Below are positions 1 through 8,832 of a DNA stretch of 56,985 nt, piece after piece; within the stretch, counting starts at the first letter, position 1; each line of letters opens with the position of its first letter. Both the position numbers and the translations under genes were made by a program. The DNA is from Bacilli bacterium (lineage in GTDB: Bacteria; Bacillota_I; Bacilli_A; RFN20; CAG-826). A model generated the notes under the pieces. That model ran no database searches. It saw only the letters and a list, made by a program, of their open reading frames with translations, and had not been told where the DNA came from. The stretch lies in NCBI GenBank assembly GCA_016296775.1, contig JAEDIE010000005.1:1-56985 (forward strand), in the 5' to 3' direction.

Positions 1-51
1 CATCAGCCTTCCAAGCTGATTACGCGGGTTCGATTCCCGTCACCTGCTCCA
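1..51 (+). tRNA. tRNA-Gly(UCC), 5' end outside window
   Basis: The anticodon arm (stem 2-7 with 15-20, loop 8-14) shows anticodon TCC at 10-12, so it reads GGA/GGN glycine codons. The T-arm GCGGG-TTCGATT-CCCGT, the 3' acceptor strand and an encoded CCA at 49-51 follow. The acceptor 5' strand and D-arm lie before the window start. Confidence 0.93.
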
Positions 52-405
52 TTATGATGAAATTCTCCCCCCCCAAAATTTGGACCATATGGTACAATGA
101 AATGGAGGGTTTTTATTTTAAAAGAATGAACAACATATTTAATAATTAATATTAATATAAATGAAACAAAAATTATTAATAATTAAATTTATAAATGATA
201 GAAGCAATATATTTTTTACCAATTGGTGAATGTTTTTTCCTTTTTTTGGCTATCTTTATAATATCGATATCCTTCATTACAATTTAAAAATTTTTTTATA
301 TTTAAAACCCTGCAGAACTCAACTATTTTTAAAAAAAGTACTCCGTTTCCTAGTCCCTAGGAATTGGAGTACTGAACATTTCTGTTTGTTCCTTAGGCAA
401 TTTAA
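52..405. other. Intergenic region between tRNA-Gly and hbd-like gene
   Basis: No credible gene is seen; the one plus-strand ORF here (230-421) has no Shine-Dalgarno site and runs through the terminator of the neighbouring gene. The stretch holds a run of eight C (67-74), two 10-bp palindromes of the form ACC-NNNN-GGT (84-93 and 218-227), and the minus-strand terminator at 330-373. Confidence 0.6.
330..373 (-). terminator. Rho-independent terminator of the hydroxyacyl-CoA dehydrogenase gene
   Basis: Arms 337-353 and 357-373 form a 17-position stem with one T-T mismatch and one G-T pair around a 3-nt loop. On the minus strand the hairpin is followed by a run of seven T (330-336). It lies about 30 nt past the minus-strand stop codon. 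Confidence 0.9.
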
Positions 406-1377
406 TTATTTATATTTATAGAAGCCTTCTCCAGAACTTGCACCTAATTTGCCTTCATCAATTTTTTCTTTTAACATTTTTGCGATGTTTTTGAAGCCGT
501 ATGGTAACATCATCTTCTTAAGAAGTGGTGAAATTAATCCTGGAACTTTTTGATATTTTTCGACGATATTGTAAGCTGTTGTTAAACCAACGACGTCGAT
601 AATTTCAAATGGTCCTCTTGGAGCGCCTGTACCTAATTTCCAAGCTTTATCAACACTAGCTGGATCAGATACACCATTTGCAACAAGATCCATACCACAT
701 AATAAGAATGGAACTAATAATGAGTTCAAGAGATATCCGCTCTTTTCTTTTAAAACTGGAACCGGAATCATACCGATTTCAAGAGCAAATTTCATAACTT
801 CATCAAAAATCTTTGGATCTGTCTTATCTTGAGCCATGACTTCAGCAAGATTTTGCTTCCAAATGTGGTTTGCAAAGTGAAGTGAGCAATATTTTTCTGC
901 TTTTCCAGTATATGGTGCAAATGTAGATGGTAATAATGTTGATGAGTTTGTGACAAGAATTGTCTTTTCTTCCATAAGTGGTGCAAGTTTTTTATAGAAA
1001 GCAATTTTTTCTTGTGTGATTTCTGCCATTGATTCAATGATAATGTCAGCATCTTTACAAGCTTTTGCTAAATCTAATTCTAACTTGATATTTTTATGAG
1101 CTGCTTCGGCTTTTTTGATGCATTCTTCAGCATTAAATGAATCCATAGAAGCAAGACCTCTACACCAATTTGCTGGAGATTTTCCATTTGGTGTGTTCAT
1201 TAATTCAATTGCAGCTTTATAATCTTTTTCCAATTGATCTAATTTTGGTTGTGTTCTGCCAATTGAACCTTCACTACGTAACCAAATTGTTACATCTTTG
1301 CCACAATATGCAGCTTGGTAAGCGATTTGGCTTCCTAATACGCCGCCGCCTGCAACGACAACTTTTTTAAATTCCAT
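406..1377 (-). CDS. 3-hydroxyacyl-CoA dehydrogenase (3-hydroxybutyryl-CoA dehydrogenase type)
   Basis: Predicted cytoplasmic NAD(P)-dependent oxidoreductase that interconverts 3-hydroxyacyl-CoA and 3-oxoacyl-CoA. The N-terminal Rossmann domain begins at once with the dinucleotide motif AGGGVLGSQIA (about residues 9-19). An NSSTLLPS stretch and an HFANHIW stretch with the catalytic-type His follow, and the C-terminal helical domain contains a GTGAPRGPFEIIDVVG motif. The length of 323 residues is slightly above the usual 280-290 of single-domain Hbd proteins, mainly through an extra segment around residues 35-80. The start has an AGGAGG site about 6 nt upstream. It stands alone with its own promoter and terminator and no thiolase or crotonase beside it, so the physiological substrate is open. 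Confidence 0.88.
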   Translation of the reverse strand: MEFKKVVVAGGGVLGSQIAYQAAYCGKDVTIWLRSEGSIGRTQPKLDQLEKDYKAAIELMNTPNGKSPANWCRGLASMDSFNAEECIKKAEAAHKNIKLELDLAKACKDADIIIESMAEITQEKIAFYKKLAPLMEEKTILVTNSSTLLPSTFAPYTGKAEKYCSLHFANHIWKQNLAEVMAQDKTDPKIFDEVMKFALEIGMIPVPVLKEKSGYLLNSLLVPFLLCGMDLVANGVSDPASVDKAWKLGTGAPRGPFEIIDVVGLTTAYNIVEKYQKVPGLISPLLKKMMLPYGFKNIAKMLKEKIDEGKLGASSGEGFYKYK

Positions 1378-1705
1378 AAATATCCTCCTAAATTTTTATT
1401 CCAAAAATATTATAAAATCTATTACTATAGATTTTCAATTAATAAGGCAATAAATACAAAAAAATAACAAAACTAATAAAATATAGAAAATTGTCCTTTA
1501 ACTGCCTGTATTGATTTTTTGATTATTTTTAATTTAATTGAAAGTAAAATAAATTATCAAATGCTTATAAATCCTACTTAATTAAATATTAGGCTTAATA
1601 TTTTTGATTTAATTATATGTAAAATAAAAATGTAAATTAATTTATACGCATTTTAGAATTTGTAATATAATGATTTGTATTAAAAGTAATGAATAAGGAT
1701 GAAGT
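1378..1705. other. Divergent promoter region between hbd-like gene and nadE
   Basis: A 328-bp AT-rich spacer. It holds the minus-strand promoter at 1409-1438, a TATAAT for the plus-strand nadE transcript at 1666-1671 with no good -35, and an imperfect direct repeat (1531-1553 and 1606-1628, ending in GTAAAATAAA in both copies). I see no gene in it. Confidence 0.55.
1409..1438 (-). promoter_or_regulatory. Sigma-A-type promoter of the hydroxyacyl-CoA dehydrogenase gene
   Basis: On the minus strand TTGAAA (1433-1438) is followed after 18 nt by TATAAT (1409-1414), about 30 nt upstream of the start codon and before the AGGAGG site. Confidence 0.75.
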
Positions 1706-2443
1706 ATGAGCGAATTAAATAATTTAATTGAATGGATAAGGAATTATTTTTTAGAAAATGGGAAAAACTGTAATGCAATAGTTGGAATTTCAGGAGGGTG
1801 TGACTCTTCTGTTACAGCAGCATTATTAGTAAAAGCATTAGGAAAAGATAGGGTTATTGGAGTTTTAATGCCAAATGGGAATCAACACGATATTGACTGC
1901 TCTTATCAACTAATTAATTTTTTAGGAATTAAATATTATGTTATTAACATTGAAGATGCATTTAATGGATTAACAAATGAAATCGATAAAAAGGTTAACG
2001 TTGATGCTAAGTCCTTTGATATTTATAAAACAAATACTCCAGCAAGAATTAGAATGACTACACTTTATGGTATATCTGGCTTATTTAATGGAAGAGTAGC
2101 TAATACTTGTAATTTAAGTGAGGATTACGTAGGGTATTCTACAAAATATGGAGATTCTGCTGGTGATTTTGCTCCTATTTCAAATTTTACAAAAACAGAA
2201 GTTAGAATTTTAGGAGAAGAACTTGGTCTTCCTTCAAACTTAATTTATAAGATTCCTGAAGATGGAATGAGTAATAAAAGCGATGAAGAAAAGCTTGGAT
2301 TTACATATGAAATACTTGATAAATATATTAGAACTGGGGAAATAGATGATTTAAAAATTAAAGAAAAAATTGATCGTATGAATAAAGCTAATTTGCATAA
2401 ATTAACATTAATGCCAAGTTATAAAAAGAATGATGAAAGATAA
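1706..2443 (+). CDS. nadE: NAD+ synthetase, ammonia-dependent type
   Basis: Makes NAD+ from nicotinic acid adenine dinucleotide with ATP and ammonia, the last step of NAD synthesis. The ATP-pyrophosphatase P-loop SGGCDSS is at residues 29-35. Further family motifs are NLSEDYVGYSTKYGDSAGDFAPISN around 130-155 (deamido-NAD and Mg binding) and a C-terminal KIPEDGMSNKSDEEKLGFTYE block. The 245-residue length matches the short NH3-dependent enzymes and there is no glutaminase domain. The start is preceded by AAGGATG. Its last 14 nt overlap the next gene, a nucleotidyltransferase, so the two look like a small NAD unit. Confidence 0.95.
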   Translation: MSELNNLIEWIRNYFLENGKNCNAIVGISGGCDSSVTAALLVKALGKDRVIGVLMPNGNQHDIDCSYQLINFLGIKYYVINIEDAFNGLTNEIDKKVNVDAKSFDIYKTNTPARIRMTTLYGISGLFNGRVANTCNLSEDYVGYSTKYGDSAGDFAPISNFTKTEVRILGEELGLPSNLIYKIPEDGMSNKSDEEKLGFTYEILDKYIRTGEIDDLKIKEKIDRMNKANLHKLTLMPSYKKNDER

Positions 2444-2966
2444 GAAAATAGGTTTAATATTAGGTAGATTTAATCCTTTACACATAGGACATGAATATTT
2501 GATAAATTACGCCTTAACAAGGTGTGATATTCTTTTAGTTTTTGTAGGAAGTGCTTCTAAACAAGATACTTTAGAAAATCCTTTTTCATATAAAGAAAGA
2601 GAAACGATGCTAAAAAAAGTATTTAAAGATGAAATTATTGTTGCTCCTTTAAATGATTTAGGAGTAGGAGATGTGCCAACTTGGGGAGAATATTTACTTT
2701 CAAGTGCCTTAAAAATTGTTCCTCGAGTTGATATATTCTTTTATGGTGATGAAGATAAATGTAATAAATGGTTTAAAAAAGAAGTGGGAAATCATATGGT
2801 TTTTGAACCAATTTCAAGAAATCATATTGATATTCATGGAATAGATATTAGAATTTTTTTACTTAATAATGATGAAGAATCATTTAAAAAATATACAAAT
2901 AGTAAGCTTCATCCTCTTTATAAAGAATTAAGAAAAAGAATATTAGAAATTAAAGATAAAAACTAA
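2430..2966 (+). CDS. NMN/NaMN adenylyltransferase-like nucleotidyltransferase (NadM/NadR-N type)
   Basis: Predicted to transfer AMP from ATP onto nicotinamide (or nicotinic acid) mononucleotide. The nucleotidyltransferase motif GRFNPLHIGH is at residues 12-21, including HIGH at 18-21, and a C-terminal IHGIDIR block (about 140-146) sits where the family has its ISSTxIR motif. The 178-residue length fits a single-domain NadM-like enzyme and not the canonical NadD pattern. It starts inside nadE (ATG at 2430 or 2433), which indicates translational coupling and supports an NAD role. The pyridine substrate cannot be read from sequence. Confidence 0.8.
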   Translation: MMKDKKIGLILGRFNPLHIGHEYLINYALTRCDILLVFVGSASKQDTLENPFSYKERETMLKKVFKDEIIVAPLNDLGVGDVPTWGEYLLSSALKIVPRVDIFFYGDEDKCNKWFKKEVGNHMVFEPISRNHIDIHGIDIRIFLLNNDEESFKKYTNSKLHPLYKELRKRILEIKDKN

Positions 2967-3043
2967 TCTAAAATTTTGATAATTTTGGAATAATTTGCTA
3001 CATCATTTATTTTGTTTTATTATTTATTAAGCGAGGAACATTT

Positions 3044-4144
3044 ATGAAAGTACTTTATAAAAACAAATTAGTAAATGGTGATGTTAAAATAAAAAATGGT
3101 TTGATAGAAGACGTTATAGAATCGAACGATTCTTCTAATGTTTATGTTTTTCCTGGATTAATTGATTTACATACTCATGGAGCAATGGGTTTTGATTTTA
3201 ATACAGTAAATAGTGTTGATGATATAAATATAATCACTTCATATTATTTAAAAAATGGTGTAACTAGTGTATTTGCTACGGTTATGACTGATGATTTTAA
3301 TCATTTGAAAAAACAATTAGAATTATTAAAAGAAGCAATTAAAACAAATAAAGTGATCAAAGGCATTCATTTAGAAGGTCCATTTATTTCTTCTATTTGT
3401 AGAGGAGCTCACAAAGAAAAATATCTTTTACCACTCGATGTAAAATTATTTGATGAATTATATGAATGTTCAGGAAACAATATTAAATATGTTACTTTAG
3501 CCCCTGAATTAGAAAATAGTGAAGAATTCATATCAAATTTAATAAAAAAGGAAATTGTTGTTTCTTTAGGACATAGTAATGCTTCTCATTTTGATGTTGT
3601 TAAAGCTATTAAAAATGGAGCAACTTCTTTTACTCATACTTTTAATGCGATGACTCCTTTTACTCATCATAACTTGACTATTGCATTCTCTAGTTTATAT
3701 ATACCTTCTATTTATAATGAAGTGATAATGGATTTAAAACATGTTGATCCTTTAATGATTAAGTTTTTAGAAAAAAATAAAGGAAATGACTATGTAGTTG
3801 GTATTACTGACTCGTTAATGTGTACTGGTTTAAGTGATGGAGATTACTTATTAGGAGAACAAGAAATTACTTTAAAAAATAATGAATGTTTCTTAAAAGG
3901 AAGTTCAACAAGAGCTGGTTCAGCATTAAATCAATTACAAGGATTTATAAATTATAAAAAATTAACTGATTATAGTTTAGAAAAAGCTATTTTACCATTT
4001 ACAATTAATCCAGCAAAAAGTGCTAAAATTGATTTTAAAGTTGGTTCAATAGAAAAAGGAAAGGTTGCTGATTTAATATATTTAGATGAAAATTACAATG
4101 TAATTAAAGTTGTATTAGATGGAGAAATTGTTTATAAAAAATAG
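3044..4144 (+). CDS. nagA: N-acetylglucosamine-6-phosphate deacetylase
   Basis: Removes acetate from GlcNAc-6-phosphate to give glucosamine-6-phosphate in the cytoplasm. Amidohydrolase-type metal and active-site motifs are in order: HTHG (43-46), IHLEGPF with the metal-binding Glu, SLGHSNAS, FTHTFNAM, and GITDSLMCTG with the catalytic Asp. The 366-residue length is normal. A GAGGAA Shine-Dalgarno site precedes the start. nagB follows 8 nt after the stop, so both are made from one transcript and feed amino sugars (wall recycling or host glycans) into glycolysis. Confidence 0.95.
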   Translation: MKVLYKNKLVNGDVKIKNGLIEDVIESNDSSNVYVFPGLIDLHTHGAMGFDFNTVNSVDDINIITSYYLKNGVTSVFATVMTDDFNHLKKQLELLKEAIKTNKVIKGIHLEGPFISSICRGAHKEKYLLPLDVKLFDELYECSGNNIKYVTLAPELENSEEFISNLIKKEIVVSLGHSNASHFDVVKAIKNGATSFTHTFNAMTPFTHHNLTIAFSSLYIPSIYNEVIMDLKHVDPLMIKFLEKNKGNDYVVGITDSLMCTGLSDGDYLLGEQEITLKNNECFLKGSSTRAGSALNQLQGFINYKKLTDYSLEKAILPFTINPAKSAKIDFKVGSIEKGKVADLIYLDENYNVIKVVLDGEIVYKK

Positions 4145-4152
4145 GATTATTT

Positions 4153-4866
4153 ATGGAATTATATGTTCTAAGAAGCAAAGAAGAAATTGGTCTTGAAGTT
4201 GCTAGACGAATTGTAGAAAGAGTAAAAGAAAATCCAAATATAGTGTTGGGTTTAGCAACCGGTTCTACTCCACTTCCTACTTATAAGGCGATTGTAAAAT
4301 ATTCATTAAGTGAAAATGTTAGTTATAAAAATGTTACTACTTTTAATCTTGATGAATATGTTGGACTTGATGAAAACAATAATCAAAGCTACAGATTTTT
4401 TATGAACGATAATTTGTTTAAATATCTTGATTTTGGAACAACTTCACATCATTTTCCTTCTCTTGAAAATATATCTTCTTATGATGAAGAAATTGAAAAA
4501 TATGGAGGAATTGATATTCAAATTTTAGGAATTGGAAGCAATGGTCATATAGCATTTAATGAACCATTCACTGACATAAAAGAGAAAACCCATGTTGTTA
4601 AGTTAAGTGAAAATACAATAAAAGATAACTCAAGATTTTTTAATAGTATTGATGAGGTACCTACTAAAGCAATTACGATGGGACTTGAAACAATTTTAAA
4701 GTCAAAAGAGATTATTTTAATTGCAACTGGTAAAAATAAAAGTGTGGCAGTTAAAAAGATGTTAGAAGGAACATATGATCCAAGCTGTCCAGCTTCCTCA
4801 TTAAACTTAGCTAAATGTAAGGTACATATTTATATTGATGATGAATGCTATGAGGGAATGAAATAG
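4153..4866 (+). CDS. nagB: Glucosamine-6-phosphate deaminase
   Basis: Converts glucosamine-6-phosphate to fructose-6-phosphate and ammonia. Family motifs are LGLATGSTPLPTY (sugar-phosphate loop), FNLDEYVGL with the catalytic Asp, and GIGSNGHIAFNEP with the His/Glu pair. The 237-residue length matches the short Firmicutes enzymes that lack the allosteric C-terminal tail of the enterobacterial protein. It lies directly behind nagA, and its stop is 3 nt from the start of lgt. Confidence 0.95.
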   Translation: MELYVLRSKEEIGLEVARRIVERVKENPNIVLGLATGSTPLPTYKAIVKYSLSENVSYKNVTTFNLDEYVGLDENNNQSYRFFMNDNLFKYLDFGTTSHHFPSLENISSYDEEIEKYGGIDIQILGIGSNGHIAFNEPFTDIKEKTHVVKLSENTIKDNSRFFNSIDEVPTKAITMGLETILKSKEIILIATGKNKSVAVKKMLEGTYDPSCPASSLNLAKCKVHIYIDDECYEGMK

Positions 4867-4869
4867 TTA

Positions 4870-5625
4870 ATGTATCCATATATTTTTAATGTAATAGATA
4901 GCTATGTAGTAATGATGCTTATTGGTGTTTTAGTTGCTTTGCTTTTAGTTTCTCTTTACTTTAAATTAGTTGTAAAAAAAGATAAATATTTTATATTAGA
5001 TTTATTATTATCAGCAATAATAGCGGTATTATTTGGTGTAGTTTTTGCTTGTTTATTTGAAAATTTATATGAATTTGTTAAAGATCCATCTAATTATAAA
5101 TGGACATTTGGAATGACATTTATCGGAGGTTTATTTGGAGGTGTCATTGGCTTTTTAATAATGTATTTCTTTTATTTTAAAAAAAGAAATGGAAATGCAA
5201 TAAAAGAATTATTAATTATTGCTCCTAGTTGTATAACTTTAGCTCATGCATTTGGACGAATTGGTTGTTTTCTTTCAGGATGTTGTTATGGAAAAGAAAC
5301 CGATTCTCCTATTGGTATTAAATTTCCTCATTTAGACCACAAAGTAATACCTACTCAATTAATTGAATGTATTTTCTTGTTTATATTAACAGGAATATTA
5401 TTATTTTTAGTATTGAAGTTTAAATTTAAATATAGTTTTGTAGTTTATTTGCTTGCATATGGAATATTTAGATTTATTATTGAATTTTTTAGAGGTGATG
5501 ATAGAGGTGCTTTTTTAGGTATTTTTTCTCCTTCTCAAGTTTGGTGTATTATAATGGTTTTAGGAGCTATTCCGTTATTTTTTATACTAAAAAGGATAAT
5601 ATTTAAAAATGAAGTTAATAAATAA
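4870..5625 (+). CDS. lgt: Prolipoprotein diacylglyceryl transferase
   Basis: Membrane enzyme that attaches diacylglycerol from phosphatidylglycerol to the lipobox cysteine of prolipoproteins. Several hydrophobic helices are visible, with the family signature HAFGRIGCFLSGCCYG near residues 123-138 and a conserved RFIIEFFRGDDRG segment near the C terminus. The 251-residue length is typical. It is essential background for the many lipoproteins encoded here (for example at 8925, 13457, 34762 and 49247). It is only 3 nt behind nagB and overlaps the CPBP gene by 17 nt. Confidence 0.93.
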   Translation: MYPYIFNVIDSYVVMMLIGVLVALLLVSLYFKLVVKKDKYFILDLLLSAIIAVLFGVVFACLFENLYEFVKDPSNYKWTFGMTFIGGLFGGVIGFLIMYFFYFKKRNGNAIKELLIIAPSCITLAHAFGRIGCFLSGCCYGKETDSPIGIKFPHLDHKVIPTQLIECIFLFILTGILLFLVLKFKFKYSFVVYLLAYGIFRFIIEFFRGDDRGAFLGIFSPSQVWCIIMVLGAIPLFFILKRIIFKNEVNK

Positions 5626-6355
5626 AAATGAAGGATTAGATTTATTAATAACTATATGTATTTTCTTATTTTTAATATGTTTTCCAATAGATTTATTAAC
5701 TAAAAATATTTATTTAATTTATATATTCCAAATAATTTTTAGAGTACTATTTATATTCTATGTTTTAATATTTGTTGTTTATATAAATAAAAAATTTAGT
5801 ATAAATTTATCTTTTCAAAAATCTGACACATTATTTATTCCCTTTTTAATTATTGTCTTTAATAATTTAATATTCTTGTTATTTAAACAAAAAGACACAG
5901 CATTTACATACAATTTTGAATTTATATTACAAATAATTCTTACTATTTTTGTTAGTATAAGTGAAGAATTGTTGTTTAGATGTTATTTTCATAAAACATT
6001 TAATATAAAAAACAAATTAACAAAGATTATTGTTTCAAGTTTATTCTTTGCATTATTCCATGTCGTATATTTTTTATCTTCATTTAATCCTCTTGATCTT
6101 ATTCGAATTGTATATACCTTTGGACTTGGTTTAGTATTAGGGTTTATCTATGAATTTAGTAATCATAATTTTTTATATATATGTTTATTGCATTTTCTAT
6201 TTAATTTTTTAAATAATGATTTATTTATTAATTTGTATAATGGTACAAATGATTATGTCTTTTATATTGTTTCAATAATTATAAGTATAGTTACTTCCAT
6301 ATATGGAATTTCAATATATTTTTTGTATTTTAAAAAAAGTGCAATAAATCAATAA
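5609..6355 (+). CDS. CPBP-family intramembrane metalloprotease
   Basis: Multi-spanning membrane protein of the CPBP (CAAX protease / bacteriocin-processing) family. The three family motifs are visible: EELLFR in a predicted helix near residue 117, FFALFH about 30 residues later, and HFLFN near residue 196. These supply the Glu and His metal ligands. Family members process prenylated or other membrane peptides, or confer bacteriocin self-immunity; the substrate here is unknown. No bacteriocin gene is seen nearby. It starts within the end of lgt and is probably co-translated with it. Confidence 0.85.
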   Translation: MKLINKNEGLDLLITICIFLFLICFPIDLLTKNIYLIYIFQIIFRVLFIFYVLIFVVYINKKFSINLSFQKSDTLFIPFLIIVFNNLIFLLFKQKDTAFTYNFEFILQIILTIFVSISEELLFRCYFHKTFNIKNKLTKIIVSSLFFALFHVVYFLSSFNPLDLIRIVYTFGLGLVLGFIYEFSNHNFLYICLLHFLFNFLNNDLFINLYNGTNDYVFYIVSIIISIVTSIYGISIYFLYFKKSAINQ

Positions 6356-6429
6356 TGTATTAAAAATAATGTTATAAAGTGGTTCTATCTTTTATTAAAA
6401 TATTAGTAGTTAATAGTAGGAGTTTTATT

Positions 6430-7968
6430 ATGAGTATTTCTAAAGTTATTAAAGAATTAATTACATATGCATCATATCATTTACATTTAAATAAATTAGA
6501 TGAGATGTATTTTAGAAATGAATTGCTAGCTAAATTTAAATGTAATGTTTATATAGATGAAGAGATTGATGAAGAAAGAATTAAAAAGTTAAATGTTCCA
6601 GATGAACTCATAGAGGAAATTAAAATTATTTTAAAAGAAAATAATATTTGTAATGAAGACGAAGAAGAAATCTTTATAACTGATATTTTTGGTTTATTAA
6701 CACCTATTCCTAGTACAATTAACCATTCCTTTAACGATATAGCTAAAACTAATAAAGAGAGCGCATGTCTTTATCTTTATGATATGTCTATTAAAAATTG
6801 GTATATTAAAAAAACTGCTATTAGTAAAAATGTAAAACGGACCTATAAGGATGAAGAAAGTAAAAATAGCTTAGAAATCACCATTAATTTATCTAAACCA
6901 GAAAAAAGTAATAAAGATATTCAAAAGCTTTTAACATTAAAAAAGGATGCATCAAAATATCCTCAATGCTTACTTTGTTATGAAAATGAGGGGTATAGAG
7001 GAACATTAACTCATCCTGCAAGGAAAAACATTAGAACAATTGACTTAACATTAAATGGTGAAAATTGGTTTATGCAATATTCTCCTTATGCTTATTATAA
7101 TGAACATTGTATTGTTATCAATAAAGAACATAGACCAATGAATATTGATGAAACTACTCCAATTAAACTTGTGGATTTTATTGATTATCTACCAAATTAT
7201 TTTATTGGGAGCAACGCTTCTTTACCAATTGTTGGTGGATCAATACTCAATCACGAACATTTCCAAGGAGGAAATTATTCTTTACCAATGTTTAACTCTA
7301 CATATAAAGAACTTTATAGAAGTAAAGAGTTCCCTTCATTAAAGATTGGAATATTAAATTGGTATAATAGTGCTATTAAATTTGAAGGCAGCAATAAAGA
7401 GGAATTATTTAAATTTGCTAAGAAGGTAATTGGGTGTTGGTCTAACTTCGATTATGAAAAATGTAATATCCTTTCTCATAGTGGAACTACTCCACATAAT
7501 GTTATTACTCCAGTTTTAAGAAAAGAGAATGGAAATTATGCCTTTTACTTTATTTTGAGAAATAATAGAACTAATGAAGAATATCCTGATGGTATTTTCC
7601 ATGTTCATAAACAGTATTTTAATATTAAAAGTGAAGGTATTGGATTAATTGAAGCTATGGGATTATTTATTCTTCCACCTCGATTAAAAAGAGAGTTTTC
7701 ATTAATTGAAGATATTCTTTTAAGTAATAAATATGATGATTCCATTAATGATATAAACAATCCTTTATATAAACATAAAGATATGATTAAAGATTTATTG
7801 AATGTTAAGAAATATACTTCAAAAGAAGAGGCTAGTGAACAAATTAGATTATATACTTCAATTGTATGTAAGAATATTCTTGATAATACCGCAGTCTTTA
7901 AAAAGGATAAGATTGGGCAAGAAGGTTTTGAATGTTTCTTATCTAAATTAGGATTGGAAAAAGAATAA
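6430..7968 (+). CDS. galT: UDP-glucose--hexose-1-phosphate uridylyltransferase, type II
   Basis: Leloir-pathway enzyme that exchanges UMP between UDP-glucose and galactose-1-phosphate. The length of 512 residues and motifs such as YPQCLLCYENEGYRG, HPARKNIRTI and GGSILNHEHFQGG identify the Firmicutes type II family and not the shorter HIT-type GalT. An in-frame GTG lies at 6379, but I chose the ATG at 6430 because TAGGAG lies 7-8 nt before it and family similarity begins there (ISKVIKELITYA). No galK or galE is adjacent. Confidence 0.92.
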   Translation: MSISKVIKELITYASYHLHLNKLDEMYFRNELLAKFKCNVYIDEEIDEERIKKLNVPDELIEEIKIILKENNICNEDEEEIFITDIFGLLTPIPSTINHSFNDIAKTNKESACLYLYDMSIKNWYIKKTAISKNVKRTYKDEESKNSLEITINLSKPEKSNKDIQKLLTLKKDASKYPQCLLCYENEGYRGTLTHPARKNIRTIDLTLNGENWFMQYSPYAYYNEHCIVINKEHRPMNIDETTPIKLVDFIDYLPNYFIGSNASLPIVGGSILNHEHFQGGNYSLPMFNSTYKELYRSKEFPSLKIGILNWYNSAIKFEGSNKEELFKFAKKVIGCWSNFDYEKCNILSHSGTTPHNVITPVLRKENGNYAFYFILRNNRTNEEYPDGIFHVHKQYFNIKSEGIGLIEAMGLFILPPRLKREFSLIEDILLSNKYDDSINDINNPLYKHKDMIKDLLNVKKYTSKEEASEQIRLYTSIVCKNILDNTAVFKKDKIGQEGFECFLSKLGLEKE

Positions 7969-8012
7969 TAATTTTATTAAATTGTCTAAATATCTATGTA
8001 ATTTTGAGGTTA

Positions 8013-8771
8013 TTAGTATAAAAGTGTTGTGCCATACTTTTTACAAATATTTATGATTTCATCACTTGGTTTTTTATCTGTTATTAAATAATCTATATCT
8101 TTTAATTCACATGTCATAAGCATGTAGTTTTTGTTAAATTTAGAACTATCTAGAAGTAGAATTTTTTGTTTTGAATTTTTTAACATTGCTAATTTAACTG
8201 ATCTTGTCTCATTATTAGCTTCTGTAATTTTTCCTTCATCAGACAATCCTTTGCAAGAGAAAAATAAAAGATCACAAGTTATGTTATTTATAAAAGAAAC
8301 AACATCAATTCCACATGCAGCATTTGTTTTTCTTAATATTTCTCCTCCTGCTAAAAATACTTGGGCGCTTGTTTTATTTAAAATTTGCAATGCAGTATCA
8401 ATCCCGTTTGTTACAATTGTCAACGAATTAAAGTTGCTTAAGAATGGGATAATGTGAGAAGAAGAAGTGGAAGCATCAAGAAATATAGACATACCTTCTT
8501 TAATAAAACTAGAAGCTATTGTGGCAATATATTTTTTCTCTTTTTGACATTTATTTTCTCTTATATAAACACTACTTTCTTGAGTTTTTGATTCAATAAT
8601 TGAAGCACCACCATGAATTTTTAAAAGAAGACCCTTATCATTCATAGCTTGAATATCACGTCTAATTGTTGACTCGCTTATATATAAGGTTTTTGATAGA
8701 TATTCATAAGAAACACGAGTTTTTTCTTTTACTATATCTAAAATTTTGCTATATCGTTCTTCTATTATCAT
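8013..8771 (-). CDS. DeoR-family transcriptional regulator, probable regulator of the rhamnose operon
   Basis: The N-terminal DeoR winged helix-turn-helix (about residues 1-55) includes SESTIRRDIQAMNDKGLLLKIHGGA, the family signature. The C-terminal DeoRC sensor domain (about 70-252) has the usual DASTSS and VFLAGGE motifs for binding a phosphorylated sugar. I set the start at the ATG at 8771 because GGAG lies 6 nt before it; an upstream in-frame TTG (8783) has no such site. It faces the 22-kb rhamnose operon across a 150-bp gap with repeats over its own promoter. Rhamnose regulators of the DeoR family are known in Firmicutes; control of this operon is inferred from position. Confidence 0.9.
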   Translation of the reverse strand: MIIEERYSKILDIVKEKTRVSYEYLSKTLYISESTIRRDIQAMNDKGLLLKIHGGASIIESKTQESSVYIRENKCQKEKKYIATIASSFIKEGMSIFLDASTSSSHIIPFLSNFNSLTIVTNGIDTALQILNKTSAQVFLAGGEILRKTNAACGIDVVSFINNITCDLLFFSCKGLSDEGKITEANNETRSVKLAMLKNSKQKILLLDSSKFNKNYMLMTCELKDIDYLITDKKPSDEIINICKKYGTTLLY

Positions 8772-8783
8772 AAAAAGCTCCAA

Positions 8784-8832
8784 TTTGAAAATATTTGAAA
8801 TAATCTGAAATTATTTTAAAAAAAATTTGAAA
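8784..8832. promoter_or_regulatory. TTTGAAA direct repeats, candidate DeoR operator
   Basis: TTTGAAA occurs at 8784-8790 and 8794-8800, TCTGAAA at 8804-8810, a degenerate TTTTAAA at 8814-8820 and TTTGAAA at 8826-8832. The first four are exactly 10 bp apart, so they face one side of the helix. They cover the -10, spacer and early transcribed region of the regulator promoter. Confidence 0.6.

Noticed and set aside
230..421. 63-residue plus-strand ORF
   Set aside because: No ribosome site, low complexity, and it runs through the minus-strand terminator and into the end of the dehydrogenase gene.
6379..6429. GTG at 6379 as start of galT
   Set aside because: No ribosome site there; ATG 6430 has TAGGAG, and family similarity begins there.
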